From Chryseobacterium phocaeense (lineage in GTDB: Bacteria > Bacteroidota > Bacteroidia > Flavobacteriales > Weeksellaceae), in the NCBI RefSeq assembly GCF_900169075.1, contig NZ_LT827014.1:310001-374000 (forward strand): a stretch of DNA of 64,000 nt, written 5' to 3'. This document shows, one piece after another, positions 8,543 through 17,586 of the stretch. Under the pieces are notes generated by a model. That model had not been told where the DNA came from. It made no database searches and saw only the letters and a program-made list of their open reading frames with translations. Position 1 is the stretch's first letter. Every line of letters starts with the position of its first letter. The position numbers and the translations under genes are program-made.

Positions 8543-9781
8543 ATGGACGAACAGAACACAGAAAACAGAATTGAATTGCTAAAGGGCGATAAAGTACTTT
8601 GGATGGTCATCCTTGTGATCTCCATTTTCTCTATCTTCCCGGTATATTCTGCAAGTTCAAATCTGGAATATATCGTTAATAACGGGACCACTACCGGTCA
8701 CGTGATCAAACATATGTTCTTTGTGGTTCTTGGTCTTGTGATCATGAGAGTGGTGGGAATGATAAAATACGAATACATCGGAAAGCTCAGCAGCATTCTG
8801 CTCGGCTTAATGATTGTCCTTCTCGTAGTCACCATGTTTACAGGTCAGACCATCGATGGAGCCAGTGCTTCCAGATGGCTGAAAATCCCTGGAACGCCCA
8901 TTTCATTCCAGCCGTCATCATTTGCCTTCCTGATGCTCATCATCTATCTCTGCAGGTATCTCACCAAAAAGATAACCAGAGAAAGGCTTCCCATTGAGAA
9001 CGTAATGTACATCTTCGGCCCTATCCTGCTGGTTTTTGTACTGGTTGCCAAAGATAACGGGTCCACAGCCTTGATGATCCTGATGGTCTCAGTAATTGTC
9101 CTCATTATAGGTCAGCTTCACTGGAAGTATATTGCAGGGTTTATTTCCTCATCAGTGGTTGCTATTGTCTTGTTTCTGATTATAGCACTTAACACCAACC
9201 TCATTGGAGGAAACCGTGTACACACCTGGATGAGCCGTATAGAAACCTTTACATCCAGCAAGGCAAAAACAGCCGACGTAGATGATGAAAGCGTAAAAGC
9301 CAAAAATTATCAGGTCATGCAGGCCACAGCAGCCATCGTACACGGCAGTGTTACAGGAATGGGACCGGGAAAAAGCGCACTGAAGCAAATGCTTCCCCAG
9401 TCCGCCTCCGACTTTATTTTTGCAGTTATTGTAGAAGAATACGGATTAATTGGGGCAGCCTTCCTTATCAGTCTTTATCTCATAATGATCATAAGGATTG
9501 TGATGATCGCCAGCAAAATGCCCGCCTTTTTCGGGTCTTTGCTCGTGCTCAGCCTCGGGGTAATGATTTTTGTACAGCTCTCAGTGAATATCGCCGTTGC
9601 CGTCAACCTCATCCCGGTTACAGGACAGCCGCTGCCACTGATAAGCTATGGAGGAACCTCCATGCTGGTTACCTACCTCCAGCTTGGAATAATTTTAAAT
9701 ATAAGCTCAAGGATACAGATATATGATGAAGAAGGAATGGGCAAAAAACAAAGTGTAGCAGAAATTAACGATATCGCATAA
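8543..9781 (+). CDS. ftsW: FtsW/RodA/SpoVE family glycosyltransferase FtsW
   Basis: SEDS-family polytopic membrane protein that polymerises lipid II at the septum with FtsI. It has 412 residues and about ten membrane segments. SEDS landmarks are seen, including the extracellular loop with SASDFIFAVIVEEYGLIGA and the NLIPVTGQPLPLISYGGTS signature near the C-terminus. It sits between murD and murG and is followed by copy 2 of the double-hairpin repeat. Confidence 0.96.
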   Translation: MDEQNTENRIELLKGDKVLWMVILVISIFSIFPVYSASSNLEYIVNNGTTTGHVIKHMFFVVLGLVIMRVVGMIKYEYIGKLSSILLGLMIVLLVVTMFTGQTIDGASASRWLKIPGTPISFQPSSFAFLMLIIYLCRYLTKKITRERLPIENVMYIFGPILLVFVLVAKDNGSTALMILMVSVIVLIIGQLHWKYIAGFISSSVVAIVLFLIIALNTNLIGGNRVHTWMSRIETFTSSKAKTADVDDESVKAKNYQVMQATAAIVHGSVTGMGPGKSALKQMLPQSASDFIFAVIVEEYGLIGAAFLISLYLIMIIRIVMIASKMPAFFGSLLVLSLGVMIFVQLSVNIAVAVNLIPVTGQPLPLISYGGTSMLVTYLQLGIILNISSRIQIYDEEGMGKKQSVAEINDIA

Positions 9782-9788
9782 ACCAAAG

Positions 9789-9833
9789 AGTCCCAACGGG
9801 ACGATTTAACAAAGGGTAGGATAAAATCCTATC
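9789..9833. repeat. 45-bp double-hairpin repeat, copy 2 (ftsW-murG gap)
   Basis: Same element as 3823-3867. The first hairpin keeps its GTCCC/GGGAC stem while the loop changes from GAA to AAC. The second stem has GGTAGGAT against ATCCTATC, a change that in RNA still pairs as G-U. Stem-preserving changes suggest the element acts as folded RNA or is maintained as a palindrome. Confidence 0.85.
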
Positions 9834-9867
9834 TAAAATGAAAAAAGATATCAAACGTATAGACGAA

Positions 9868-10977
9868 ATGAACAAAAAATTAAAAGTAGTATTATCAGGC
9901 GGCGGAACAGGAGGACACATCTTTCCGGCCATTGCCATTGCAGATGAAATCAGAAAAAGATTTCCTGATGCAGAGTTTTTGTTCATCGGAGCCAACGGAA
10001 AAATGGAAATGGAAAAAGTTCCGCAGGCTGGTTATATGATTGAAGGAATAGATATCGCCGGAATCGACAGGGGAAATATATTATCCAATTTAGGACTTCC
10101 TTTTAAAATCCTGAAAAGCTTATCAAGATCAAAGAAGCTGATTAAAAACTTCGCACCGGATTTTGCAGTGGGTACCGGAGGTTTTGCAAGCGGGCCGGCT
10201 TTGTATGAAGCCAACAGACTTGGGATCCCAATTTTCATCCAGGAGCAGAATGCCCACGCCGGGGTAACCAATAAAATATTAAGTAAGAAAGCCAAAGCTG
10301 TATTTACGGCTTATCCGAAAGTGGAAGGCTTCCCTGCCGACAAAATAAAATTCCTGGGAAATCCTATCCGTGAAAATATCATCACAGGAATGCAGGAAAC
10401 CGGTCAGGCCAAAGAAAAAATGGGACTGAACAAAGACAAGCTGACCATTCTATCTGTTGGTGGCTCTTTAGGTTCAAGAACATTAAATAACGGATGGAAA
10501 GATAACCTTGAAAAGCTAAAAGAAAAAGGGTATCAACTGATCTGGCAGACCGGAAAGCTGGATTATAAAGAACTGAGCAATGAATCCCGGATCTCAGATC
10601 TCGGAGTTCAGGTTCAGTTAAAGGAATTCATCAAGGATATGGAACTGGCCTACTCTGCGGCTGATATTATTGTTTCAAGAGCAGGTGCCATTGCCATTTC
10701 AGAGCTGGCAGTTGCCAGAAAACCGGTTCTCCTGGTGCCCTTCCCGTTTGCAGCGGAAGACCATCAGACCAAAAATGCCATGAATCTGGTTGAAAAAAAT
10801 GCAGCCAGAATGGTAAAAGACTCTGAAATGCAGGAAAAATTCTGGAACACCCTGGAAGAAATCTGCAGCAGTGAAAATGTAAGAAATGAAATGTCTCAGA
10901 ATCTGGAATATTTTGCCAAGCCAAACGCCGCAAAAGAAATTGTAGATGAGATATTTAAAACTGTAAAAAGTACATAA
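9868..10977 (+). CDS. murG: UDP-N-acetylglucosamine--lipid I GlcNAc transferase MurG
   Basis: Peripheral membrane glycosyltransferase that converts lipid I to lipid II. The N-terminal GGGTGGHIFPA glycine loop is diagnostic, and the C-terminal half carries SRAGAIAISEL and the AAEDHQTKNA motif used for UDP-GlcNAc binding. I chose ATG 9868, which begins MNKKLKVVLSGGG, the usual MurG start; an in-frame ATG at 9838 would add ten residues and lies only 4 bp past the repeat. Confidence 0.96.
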   Translation: MNKKLKVVLSGGGTGGHIFPAIAIADEIRKRFPDAEFLFIGANGKMEMEKVPQAGYMIEGIDIAGIDRGNILSNLGLPFKILKSLSRSKKLIKNFAPDFAVGTGGFASGPALYEANRLGIPIFIQEQNAHAGVTNKILSKKAKAVFTAYPKVEGFPADKIKFLGNPIRENIITGMQETGQAKEKMGLNKDKLTILSVGGSLGSRTLNNGWKDNLEKLKEKGYQLIWQTGKLDYKELSNESRISDLGVQVQLKEFIKDMELAYSAADIIVSRAGAIAISELAVARKPVLLVPFPFAAEDHQTKNAMNLVEKNAARMVKDSEMQEKFWNTLEEICSSENVRNEMSQNLEYFAKPNAAKEIVDEIFKTVKST

Positions 10978-11009
10978 ATACATTGTACATAATACATTAA
11001 TACAAATAA

Positions 11010-12383
11010 ATGAATATTTTAGAAACATATCAGAATTATTACTTCGTAGGAATCGGAGGTATCGGAATGAGTGCTTTGGCACGCTATTTCAATGCTTCCG
11101 GTAAGAAAGTGCTGGGCTATGACAAAACCAACACCAAGCTTACCGAACAGTTAATGAAAGAAGGAATTGATATTGTTTTCGAAGATCATATTGACAGGAG
11201 GATTACCGGGCTTCAAAAAGAAGATACATTGGTGATCTATACGCCAGCGATCAAAACACTGGGAATCCTGGATTATTTCAATAACAATCAGTTTGAAGTT
11301 TTAAAACGTGCAAAAGTTTTAGGCCTGATCACTGAAAATACAGCCTGTATCGCCATAGCCGGAACCCATGGAAAAACAACAACCTCTACATTGGTTTCAC
11401 ACCTTTGTAAAGAAGCCAACCTTCCATTCTCATGCTTTTTAGGAGGTATTTCTGAGAATTTCAGATCAAACTTCCTGTATAACGGGACAAAATATTCAGT
11501 GGTGGAAGCCGATGAGTATGACAGAAGCTTCCTGAACCTTTCTCCGGACTGGGCTGTGGTAACCTCTACCGATGCAGACCATTTGGATATTTACGGTGAT
11601 AAAAGCCATATTGAAGAAGGTTTCAAGCAGTTTGCTGCACTCGTTCCTGATGACAAACAGCTTTTTGTAAGAAAAGGACTGGAAATCGGACGGGCTCACA
11701 AAACATATGCGGTGAATGAAACAGCAGATTATTATTCCGATAATCTCCGCATGGATCATGATAAGATCTACTTTGATTTCCACACCCCATTCGAAACCAT
11801 AAAAGATTTTGTTTGGGAAATTCCGGGAATTCATAATGTGGAAAATGCTACGGCAGCTTTGGCGATTCTTCACAATTTAGGAGTAGATTTTGAAACCCTG
11901 AAAAAAGCAATTGCCAATTTTAAAGGAATTAAAAGAAGATATACCAAACATATTTATCCGAACGGTAAAATTTATATTGATGATTATGCCCACCACCCGA
12001 CTGAAATTAATGCAGTGGTAAGCTCCATCAAAACCTTTTATCCCGATAAAAAACTATTGGTAGTTTTCCAGCCCCATCTTTTCAGCAGAACAAGAGACTT
12101 CGCTGACGGATTTGCAGAAAGCCTGAGCAAAGCAGACGAACTGATTCTTCTGGACATCTATCCTGCAAGAGAACTTCAGGAAAATTTTGAAGGAATAACC
12201 TCCGGCTGGCTGCTGGAAAAAGTAGACTTAGATAAAAAAGAAAGATCGGACCTGTCCGGTGCTTTCGAAAAAATAAAAGAAAAAGATTTTGATATCCTCC
12301 TCACAGTAGGTGCAGGAAACATTGACACCCTGTATGACCCTGTTTGTGAATGGATAAGTTCTTCTGTACAAAGTAAAATGTAA
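11010..12383 (+). CDS. murC: UDP-N-acetylmuramate--L-alanine ligase MurC
   Basis: First Mur ligase of the pathway, adding L-Ala to UDP-MurNAc in the cytoplasm. The 457 residues show the N-terminal GIGGIGMSALA loop (about 14-24), the ATP loop AGTHGKTTT (117-125), the EADEYDRSF motif and DDYAHHPTEI in the C-terminal domain. The last codons (SSVQSKM) and the stop lie inside the left arm of the following palindrome, so the repeat appears to have shaped the end of the protein. Confidence 0.97.
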   Translation: MNILETYQNYYFVGIGGIGMSALARYFNASGKKVLGYDKTNTKLTEQLMKEGIDIVFEDHIDRRITGLQKEDTLVIYTPAIKTLGILDYFNNNQFEVLKRAKVLGLITENTACIAIAGTHGKTTTSTLVSHLCKEANLPFSCFLGGISENFRSNFLYNGTKYSVVEADEYDRSFLNLSPDWAVVTSTDADHLDIYGDKSHIEEGFKQFAALVPDDKQLFVRKGLEIGRAHKTYAVNETADYYSDNLRMDHDKIYFDFHTPFETIKDFVWEIPGIHNVENATAALAILHNLGVDFETLKKAIANFKGIKRRYTKHIYPNGKIYIDDYAHHPTEINAVVSSIKTFYPDKKLLVVFQPHLFSRTRDFADGFAESLSKADELILLDIYPARELQENFEGITSGWLLEKVDLDKKERSDLSGAFEKIKEKDFDILLTVGAGNIDTLYDPVCEWISSSVQSKM

Positions 12384-12466
12384 AAAGTACTAAGTACAGA
12401 AATCATTTAAGAGAATAACTAGTTAAAATACAATAGTACATTGTACTTTTTACATTGTACAAAAAA
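12368..12466. repeat. Long imperfect palindrome in the murC-ftsQ gap
   Basis: AATGTAAAAAGTACTAAGTAC at about 12377-12397 is mirrored by GTACATTGTACTTTTTACAT at about 12434-12455, giving a bulged stem of roughly 20 bp. The left arm includes the murC stop codon and the right arm ends just before the ftsQ start. Confidence 0.7.
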
Positions 12467-12467
12467 T

Positions 12468-13421
12468 ATGAAAAATAAATACAGAATATTAAAAATTGCT
12501 GTCACAGTGATCATCCTTGGATTACTGCTGAGTTTCTCATTGAAGAGATTCAGCGGCCAGAAGATCACGGACAATAAGATTTCTGTAAAAATGAATGAAA
12601 AAACACCCGTATACTTCATTGATGAAAAAGATATCCGGGAAATTGTAAAAAAAGAAAACCCTTCAGGAAAGGTTGGGGACCTGAATATTCCGGTGCTCGA
12701 AAAGAAAATTAATGCCCTTCCGGCTGTAGATAGTGCCAATGTCTACTTAAACCTCAACGGAAAGCTGTATCTGGACATCAAGCAAAGAGTGCCTGCATTC
12801 AGATTAAATAAAGATGGAAGAGACTTCTATGTAGACGAAAAAGGAACCGAGTTTCCTATTTCAAAAACTTATTCCCATCCATGCATGCTCGTAACAGGAA
12901 ATGTAAAGCCTGACGAATACGAGAAACTAGCCGAGCTGGTCAAGAAAATTGATAAAGATGATTTCAGTAAAAAATTCTTTATTGGAATTTCAAAAAGCAA
13001 AGACAGTTATAATCTCCTTACAAGTGATGGAAATTATAAAGTAGAAATAGGAGATCTGGATAATATAGAATTTAAAGTTAAAGGCCTCAAAACCTTTGTA
13101 GAAAAGTATCTGGTGTTCCAGGACCCTCAAAAATACAGTATGGTTTCCGTAAAATACCAGAACCAGATTGTAACCACTTTAAATCCTTATTTCAAAGAAA
13201 ACGACAGTATTCTGAAAGCAGGAAATAAAGAACTGGCAAAAACTCCGGTCCTGGCAGCAGCAAAGAAACCGGAAATACTGCCTAAAATGGCTGACACCAA
13301 GAAAGCAAAAACCCCACCCGCAAAAGCGAAGGAAAAGCCTAAACCCAGGGCAGCAGCCAAACCAAAGGAAACGAAAAAGCCCACAGCCGCAAAGCCCAGG
13401 GCAAAAGTGAAAATAGAATAG
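12468..13421 (+). CDS. ftsQ: FtsQ-like cell division protein with basic Lys/Ala/Pro tail
   Basis: Bitopic divisome protein of 317 residues. It has a short cytoplasmic N-terminus, one membrane segment (about residues 6-22, ILKIAVTVIILGLLLSF) and a periplasmic POTRA/FtsQ-type domain with IDEKDIREIVKKENP. An ATG at 12441 lies inside the preceding palindrome and would place ten odd residues before the anchor, so 12468 is preferred. The last 60 or so residues are a low-complexity, strongly basic tail rich in KPK, AKA and PPAK that would face the periplasm. No ddl gene lies between murC and ftsQ. Confidence 0.88.
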   Translation: MKNKYRILKIAVTVIILGLLLSFSLKRFSGQKITDNKISVKMNEKTPVYFIDEKDIREIVKKENPSGKVGDLNIPVLEKKINALPAVDSANVYLNLNGKLYLDIKQRVPAFRLNKDGRDFYVDEKGTEFPISKTYSHPCMLVTGNVKPDEYEKLAELVKKIDKDDFSKKFFIGISKSKDSYNLLTSDGNYKVEIGDLDNIEFKVKGLKTFVEKYLVFQDPQKYSMVSVKYQNQIVTTLNPYFKENDSILKAGNKELAKTPVLAAAKKPEILPKMADTKKAKTPPAKAKEKPKPRAAAKPKETKKPTAAKPRAKVKIE

Positions 13422-13428
13422 CAGAAAG

Positions 13429-13473
13429 AGTCCCGAAGGGACGATTTAATAAAAGATAGGATAAAATCCTATC
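13429..13473. repeat. 45-bp double-hairpin repeat, copy 3 (ftsQ-ftsA gap)
   Basis: Third copy of the element at 3823-3867, with both stems intact (GTCCC-GAA-GGGAC and GATAGGAT-AAA-ATCCTATC). It starts 8 bp after the ftsQ stop codon. Differences from copy 1 fall in the linker (TTTAATAAAA against TTTAACAAAG). Confidence 0.85.
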
Positions 13474-13509
13474 AATGGATAAAAAGAAAAAAAATCAAAT
13501 CGACATAAA

Positions 13510-14892
13510 ATGGAAAATCAAGAGTATTCAGTAGGTCTGGACATCGGGACAACAAAGATTGTCGCGATTGTCGGAAGGAGGAATGCACACGGGAAAATAG
13601 AAGTTCTCGGGGTTGGAAAGGCCAAAAGTCTTGGAGTTCATAAAGGAATTGTGAATAATATTTCACAGACCATTAATTCAATCAAGGCCGCCGTTTCAGA
13701 AGCACAATCCAGCGCAGGAGTTCCTATCCGTAAAGTTACGGTAGGTATCGCGGGAAAACATATCCGTTCCCTGCAGCATTCCGACTATATCATGCGTGAG
13801 CATCCGGATAAATTTATCACAGATGATGACATCGAAGCCCTGAAAGACCAGGTAAAAAAACTGGTGATGCTTCCCGGAGAAGAAATCATCCACGTTCTTC
13901 CACAGGAATACAAAGTGGATTCCGAGGGTGAAATTCAGGAGCCGGTAGGAATGCACGGAAAACGCCTGGAAGCCAATTTCCACGTGGTAGTAGGCCAGAT
14001 GGGCAGCATCAGAAACATCGCAAGATGTGTAAGAGAAGCCGGTCTTGAAATGGAGGCCCTTACCCTGGAACCTCTGGCTTCTTCAGAAGCGGTGCTTACC
14101 AAAGAAGAAAAAGAAGCAGGTGTTGCTATTGTAGATATCGGAGGCGGTACCACAGACATTGCCATCTTCAAAGATAACATCATTCGTCATACCTGCGTCA
14201 TTCCTTACGGAGGAGGTATTATTACGGAAGATATCAAAGAAGGTTGTTCCATCATAGAAAAACATGCAGAACAGCTGAAAGTAAAATTTGGTTCTGCCGT
14301 TCCTGAACTGGAAAAAGACAGTACATTCGTAACCATTCCTGGCCTTCACGGAAGACCGGATAAGGAAATTTCACTTAAAACTTTGGCTCAGATCATTAAT
14401 GCCAGAGTAGAAGAAATCCTGGAAATGGTGAATACAGAACTTAAAGCCTACGGCGCATTCGAGCAAAAGAAAAAACTGATCGCAGGAATTGTCCTTACGG
14501 GTGGTGGATCCAATCTGAAGCATCTTCGCCAGCTGGCCAATTATACCACTGGTTTTGACAGCAGAATCGGTTTTGCCAACGAATATATAGCCAACGATAA
14601 AAACCAGTACCTGAAAGGCCCGGAATTTGCTACTTCAATCGGTTTACTGATGGAGAGTTTAAAGATCCGCGACAAAAAGCAGGGAGCAGAAGCAGAACCG
14701 GTTGTAGAAGAGCAGCCAGCCAAAACGGAAGCTACTGTAACACAGGCAGAAACAGCTCAGCCCATACAGCCGGCAGCGGTGGTTCAGGAGCAGGCCGCTG
14801 TGAGTGAGCAGCAGGAAAACAGAAGAGCGAAGCTCACGTTCGGGCAGTCGCTGATGGAAAAAGTTAAAAAATTCTTTGAAGAAGTAGAATAA
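13510..14892 (+). CDS. ftsA: Cell division protein FtsA
   Basis: Actin-like ATPase that tethers FtsZ to the membrane. The 460 residues show the phosphate-1 loop GLDIGTTKIVAIVG near the N-terminus, the IVDIGGGTTDIAIF phosphate-2 motif and LTGGGSNLKHL. A disordered Glu/Ala/Gln-rich linker of about 60 residues follows the core. The final KLTFGQSLMEKVKKFFEEV can form an amphipathic helix, as expected for the FtsA membrane anchor. Confidence 0.96.
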   Translation: MENQEYSVGLDIGTTKIVAIVGRRNAHGKIEVLGVGKAKSLGVHKGIVNNISQTINSIKAAVSEAQSSAGVPIRKVTVGIAGKHIRSLQHSDYIMREHPDKFITDDDIEALKDQVKKLVMLPGEEIIHVLPQEYKVDSEGEIQEPVGMHGKRLEANFHVVVGQMGSIRNIARCVREAGLEMEALTLEPLASSEAVLTKEEKEAGVAIVDIGGGTTDIAIFKDNIIRHTCVIPYGGGIITEDIKEGCSIIEKHAEQLKVKFGSAVPELEKDSTFVTIPGLHGRPDKEISLKTLAQIINARVEEILEMVNTELKAYGAFEQKKKLIAGIVLTGGGSNLKHLRQLANYTTGFDSRIGFANEYIANDKNQYLKGPEFATSIGLLMESLKIRDKKQGAEAEPVVEEQPAKTEATVTQAETAQPIQPAAVVQEQAAVSEQQENRRAKLTFGQSLMEKVKKFFEEVE

Positions 14893-14894
14893 AG

Positions 14895-14985
14895 CATAAA
14901 TGATAAAAGATGATTGATTATTGATAAATACCATTTATCACACATCAGGTATCATTCATCAATTATCATTCATCAATTATAAAAA
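14895..14985. repeat. Nested imperfect palindromes in the ftsA-ftsZ gap
   Basis: GATAAATACCATTTATC forms a compact hairpin, and ATGATAAAAGATGATTGAT on its left is partly mirrored by ATCATTCATCAATTATCATT on its right. The words differ from those of other junction repeats, so this is a different family. Confidence 0.5.
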
Positions 14986-14993
14986 GCATAGTT

Positions 14994-16913
14994 ATGGAAA
15001 ATATAGGTACACAAGGATTTTCATTTGATTTGCCAAAAGGAAATTCATCCATTATAAAAGTTATCGGTGTAGGGGGCGGTGGAAACAATGCCCTGAAACA
15101 CATGTACGAAAAAGGTATTTACGGAGTCGATTTCGTGATCTGTAATACCGATGCCCAAACTCTCGACAATAATCCTGTTGCCAATAAAGTGCAGCTTGGT
15201 ACTACGATTACAGAAGGGCTTGGTGCAGGAGCAGATCCTGAAGTAGGGGAAAAATCTGCCATTGAAAGCATCGAAGAAATCAAGGCCGCTATGGGTCAGA
15301 ATACCAAAATGGTATTCATCACTGCCGGAATGGGTGGTGGTACGGGAACCGGAGCAGCTCCGGTGATCGCAAAAGTAGCCAAAGACATGGGAATTCTTAC
15401 GGTAGGTATCGTTACCGTTCCTTTCAGCTTTGAAGGAAAAAGAAGACTTGAGCAGGCAGAAAACGGTCTTGAAAAATTAAGAAATAATGTTGATTCACTG
15501 ATTGTGATCAATAATGATAAATTAAGACAGCAGTTCGGAAACCTTGGATTCAAACAGGGATTCTCAAAAGCCGATGAAGTGTTAACCAATGCCGCAAAAG
15601 GAATGGCAGAAGTTATTACCGGTTACTTTGATGTAAACATTGACTTCAGAGATGCTAAATCTGTTCTTCAGAACTCCGGAACTGCACTGATGTCTACAGG
15701 GATCGCTTCCGGGGAAAACAAAGCCGAAGAAGCCGTTAAAAAGGCCCTTGATTCTCCGTTGTTGAATGACAATAAGATCACCGGTGCTAAAAACGTCCTT
15801 CTGTTGATCAGAAGTGGTGCGGAAGAAGTGACCATGGACGAGATTGGGGTAATTATGGACCATATCCAGAAAGAAGCCGGAAATACCGCTGATATCATCT
15901 TCGGGGTAGGTGCGGATGAGGAACTTGGAGATTCTGTAAGCGTTCTTGTAATTGCTACAGGTTTTTCAAATGACAGCAAAAAGTTTGCAGGTCCTACTGA
16001 AAAGATCAGAATCAGTCTTAATGACAGCATGGAGGCTCCAAAAGCATCCCCTTTCAAAACAAGGGAAGAAAGAGAAACTCATGAAACCACTCATGATTTC
16101 GGAGGAAAACATACCTTCAGACTGGATGACGAGGACAGTGATGTTCCACAGTTCGGAATGAAGTCTTCTGAAAAAAAAATGATTATTGAGGAAGAAGAGA
16201 TCAAAAAGGAAGTAAAATTCTTTGATAAAGAGGAAGATACACAAAACAGCCCTGTTAACAGCTGGAGAAACGAAGAAGAATCTGCAGAGGAATCTTACAG
16301 CCTATTCTCTTATGACGAAGAAGCAGAAGATCCTAATGACCTGGAAATTGAGTCTTTTAAATTTGACTTCGATGCCAGAAAAGACGAAGCTCCTTCTACA
16401 CCGGCATCCAGCGCTTTCTCAGAAGAAAAACCTATTGAGTTCAGCTTCTTTGTTAACAATCAGCCTTCTTCCAATGAGCCTAAGACAGATTTCGGGCAGC
16501 CAAAGGCAGAATTTACAGCACCAGTAAGTGCCGTAACTGAAATTCCGGTTCAGGCTGTTGAAGCCATCTTCCAGACCAAACAGGAAGAGCCGAAAGCTGA
16601 AACAAAACCTGCTTTTGAAGAAAAAACAGAAATTGAAGCTCCGAAATCCACTGAATCTGAATTCACGTTTGTGAATAAAGCTGTAGATCAGGACAGAATT
16701 CTGGAGAGAAGAAATAAACTGAAAGAGTTCAATTCCCGCTATCAGAGCTTCGACAGCACCAGCGAATTCGAATCTGTACCGGCTTTCAAAAGAAAGAATA
16801 TTGCCATAGACGGAACCAATGCATCAGATCAGAACATCAATACCTATCTGTCTGATAACAACGGATCCATGCAGGTAAGAGAAAACAGATTCTTAAACAA
16901 AGACGTAGACTAA
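14994..16913 (+). CDS. ftsZ: Cell division protein FtsZ (long C-terminal linker form)
   Basis: Tubulin-like GTPase that forms the division ring. The GTPase core fills about residues 15-335, with GVGGGGNNAL, the tubulin signature GGGTGTGAAP and NIDFRDAKSVL of the catalytic T7 loop. At 639 residues it is much longer than the 383 of E. coli because a Glu/Ser/Pro-rich linker of about 280 residues separates the core from the conserved end (QVRENRFLNKDVD). Long linkers are known in Bacteroidetes FtsZ. Confidence 0.97.
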   Translation: MENIGTQGFSFDLPKGNSSIIKVIGVGGGGNNALKHMYEKGIYGVDFVICNTDAQTLDNNPVANKVQLGTTITEGLGAGADPEVGEKSAIESIEEIKAAMGQNTKMVFITAGMGGGTGTGAAPVIAKVAKDMGILTVGIVTVPFSFEGKRRLEQAENGLEKLRNNVDSLIVINNDKLRQQFGNLGFKQGFSKADEVLTNAAKGMAEVITGYFDVNIDFRDAKSVLQNSGTALMSTGIASGENKAEEAVKKALDSPLLNDNKITGAKNVLLLIRSGAEEVTMDEIGVIMDHIQKEAGNTADIIFGVGADEELGDSVSVLVIATGFSNDSKKFAGPTEKIRISLNDSMEAPKASPFKTREERETHETTHDFGGKHTFRLDDEDSDVPQFGMKSSEKKMIIEEEEIKKEVKFFDKEEDTQNSPVNSWRNEEESAEESYSLFSYDEEAEDPNDLEIESFKFDFDARKDEAPSTPASSAFSEEKPIEFSFFVNNQPSSNEPKTDFGQPKAEFTAPVSAVTEIPVQAVEAIFQTKQEEPKAETKPAFEEKTEIEAPKSTESEFTFVNKAVDQDRILERRNKLKEFNSRYQSFDSTSEFESVPAFKRKNIAIDGTNASDQNINTYLSDNNGSMQVRENRFLNKDVD

Positions 16914-16919
16914 ATAATG

Positions 16920-16992
16920 TGACGATGGTTTGATTTGATTATGTGATGATTCATAGTCAAATCAACTCATCAGCATATCATCAAATTATCAA
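16920..16992. repeat. Imperfect palindrome in the ftsZ-yqeY gap
   Basis: GATTTGATTATGTGATGATT on the left is mirrored by CATCAGCATATCATCAAATT on the right, filling most of the 83-bp gap. Confidence 0.55.
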
Positions 16993-16996
16993 AACC

Positions 16997-17443
16997 ATGA
17001 GTTTAGAAAATACCATCAGTGAAGCAATAAAAACAGCGATGAGGGAAAAAGACAGAGTTGCTCTGGACTCCCTGAGAGCTGTAAAGGCACAGATTTTACT
17101 CCTGCAGACCGAAGCAAGAGGTACTGAAGTGACGGAAGAGCAGGAAATTGCCATTCTGCAGAGAATGATCAAGCAGCGTAAAGACTCCTTCGAACAGTTT
17201 ACCGCACAGGGAAGAAATGACCTTGCAGAAGTGGAGGAAGCTCAAATGAAAGTGATTGAGAAGTTTTTACCAAAGCAGCTTAGTCCCGAAGAACTGGAAG
17301 CCGAAATCAGGAATATTATTGCACAAACCGGAGCTGAGTCTGCCAAAGACTTAGGGAAGGTAATGGGAGCCGCTTCAAAAGCCCTTGCTGGAAAGTCTGA
17401 CGGAAAGAGTATTTCCGAGATGGCGAAGAAGCTTCTTTCATAA
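16997..17443 (+). CDS. GatB/YqeY domain-containing protein
   Basis: A 148-residue YqeY-type protein related to the tRNA-binding tail domain of the amidotransferase subunit GatB. Typical segments are KDRVALDSLRAVKAQI, the Gln/Arg-rich IAILQRMIKQRKDS and FLPKQLSPEELE. The in-frame ATG at 16943 lies in the palindrome and gives an atypical leader, so 16997 (MSLENTISEAIK) is preferred. It is the last gene before the terminator at 17549. Function is not established; it may act in tRNA amidation or translation. Confidence 0.9.
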   Translation: MSLENTISEAIKTAMREKDRVALDSLRAVKAQILLLQTEARGTEVTEEQEIAILQRMIKQRKDSFEQFTAQGRNDLAEVEEAQMKVIEKFLPKQLSPEELEAEIRNIIAQTGAESAKDLGKVMGAASKALAGKSDGKSISEMAKKLLS

Positions 17444-17548
17444 AACGGGCTGCGTGCTCCGGCATCCGGAATCTATTTAGTTCCGGATCATGAGACATAA
17501 ACCCATAAAAACAGGATATCCAACCTTTGCATATCGATTTGATTAAAG

Positions 17549-17586
17549 AAGCCCGGAACAGATTGTTCCGGGCTTCATTTTTTTGG
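17549..17586 (+). terminator. Rho-independent terminator closing the dcw cluster
   Basis: A 12-bp stem (GAAGCCCGGAAC paired with GTTCCGGGCTTC) with a 5-base loop is followed by a T-rich tract ending in seven T. The about 270 bp from here to the bacilliredoxin promoter are AT-rich and hold no gene I can support. Confidence 0.92.
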
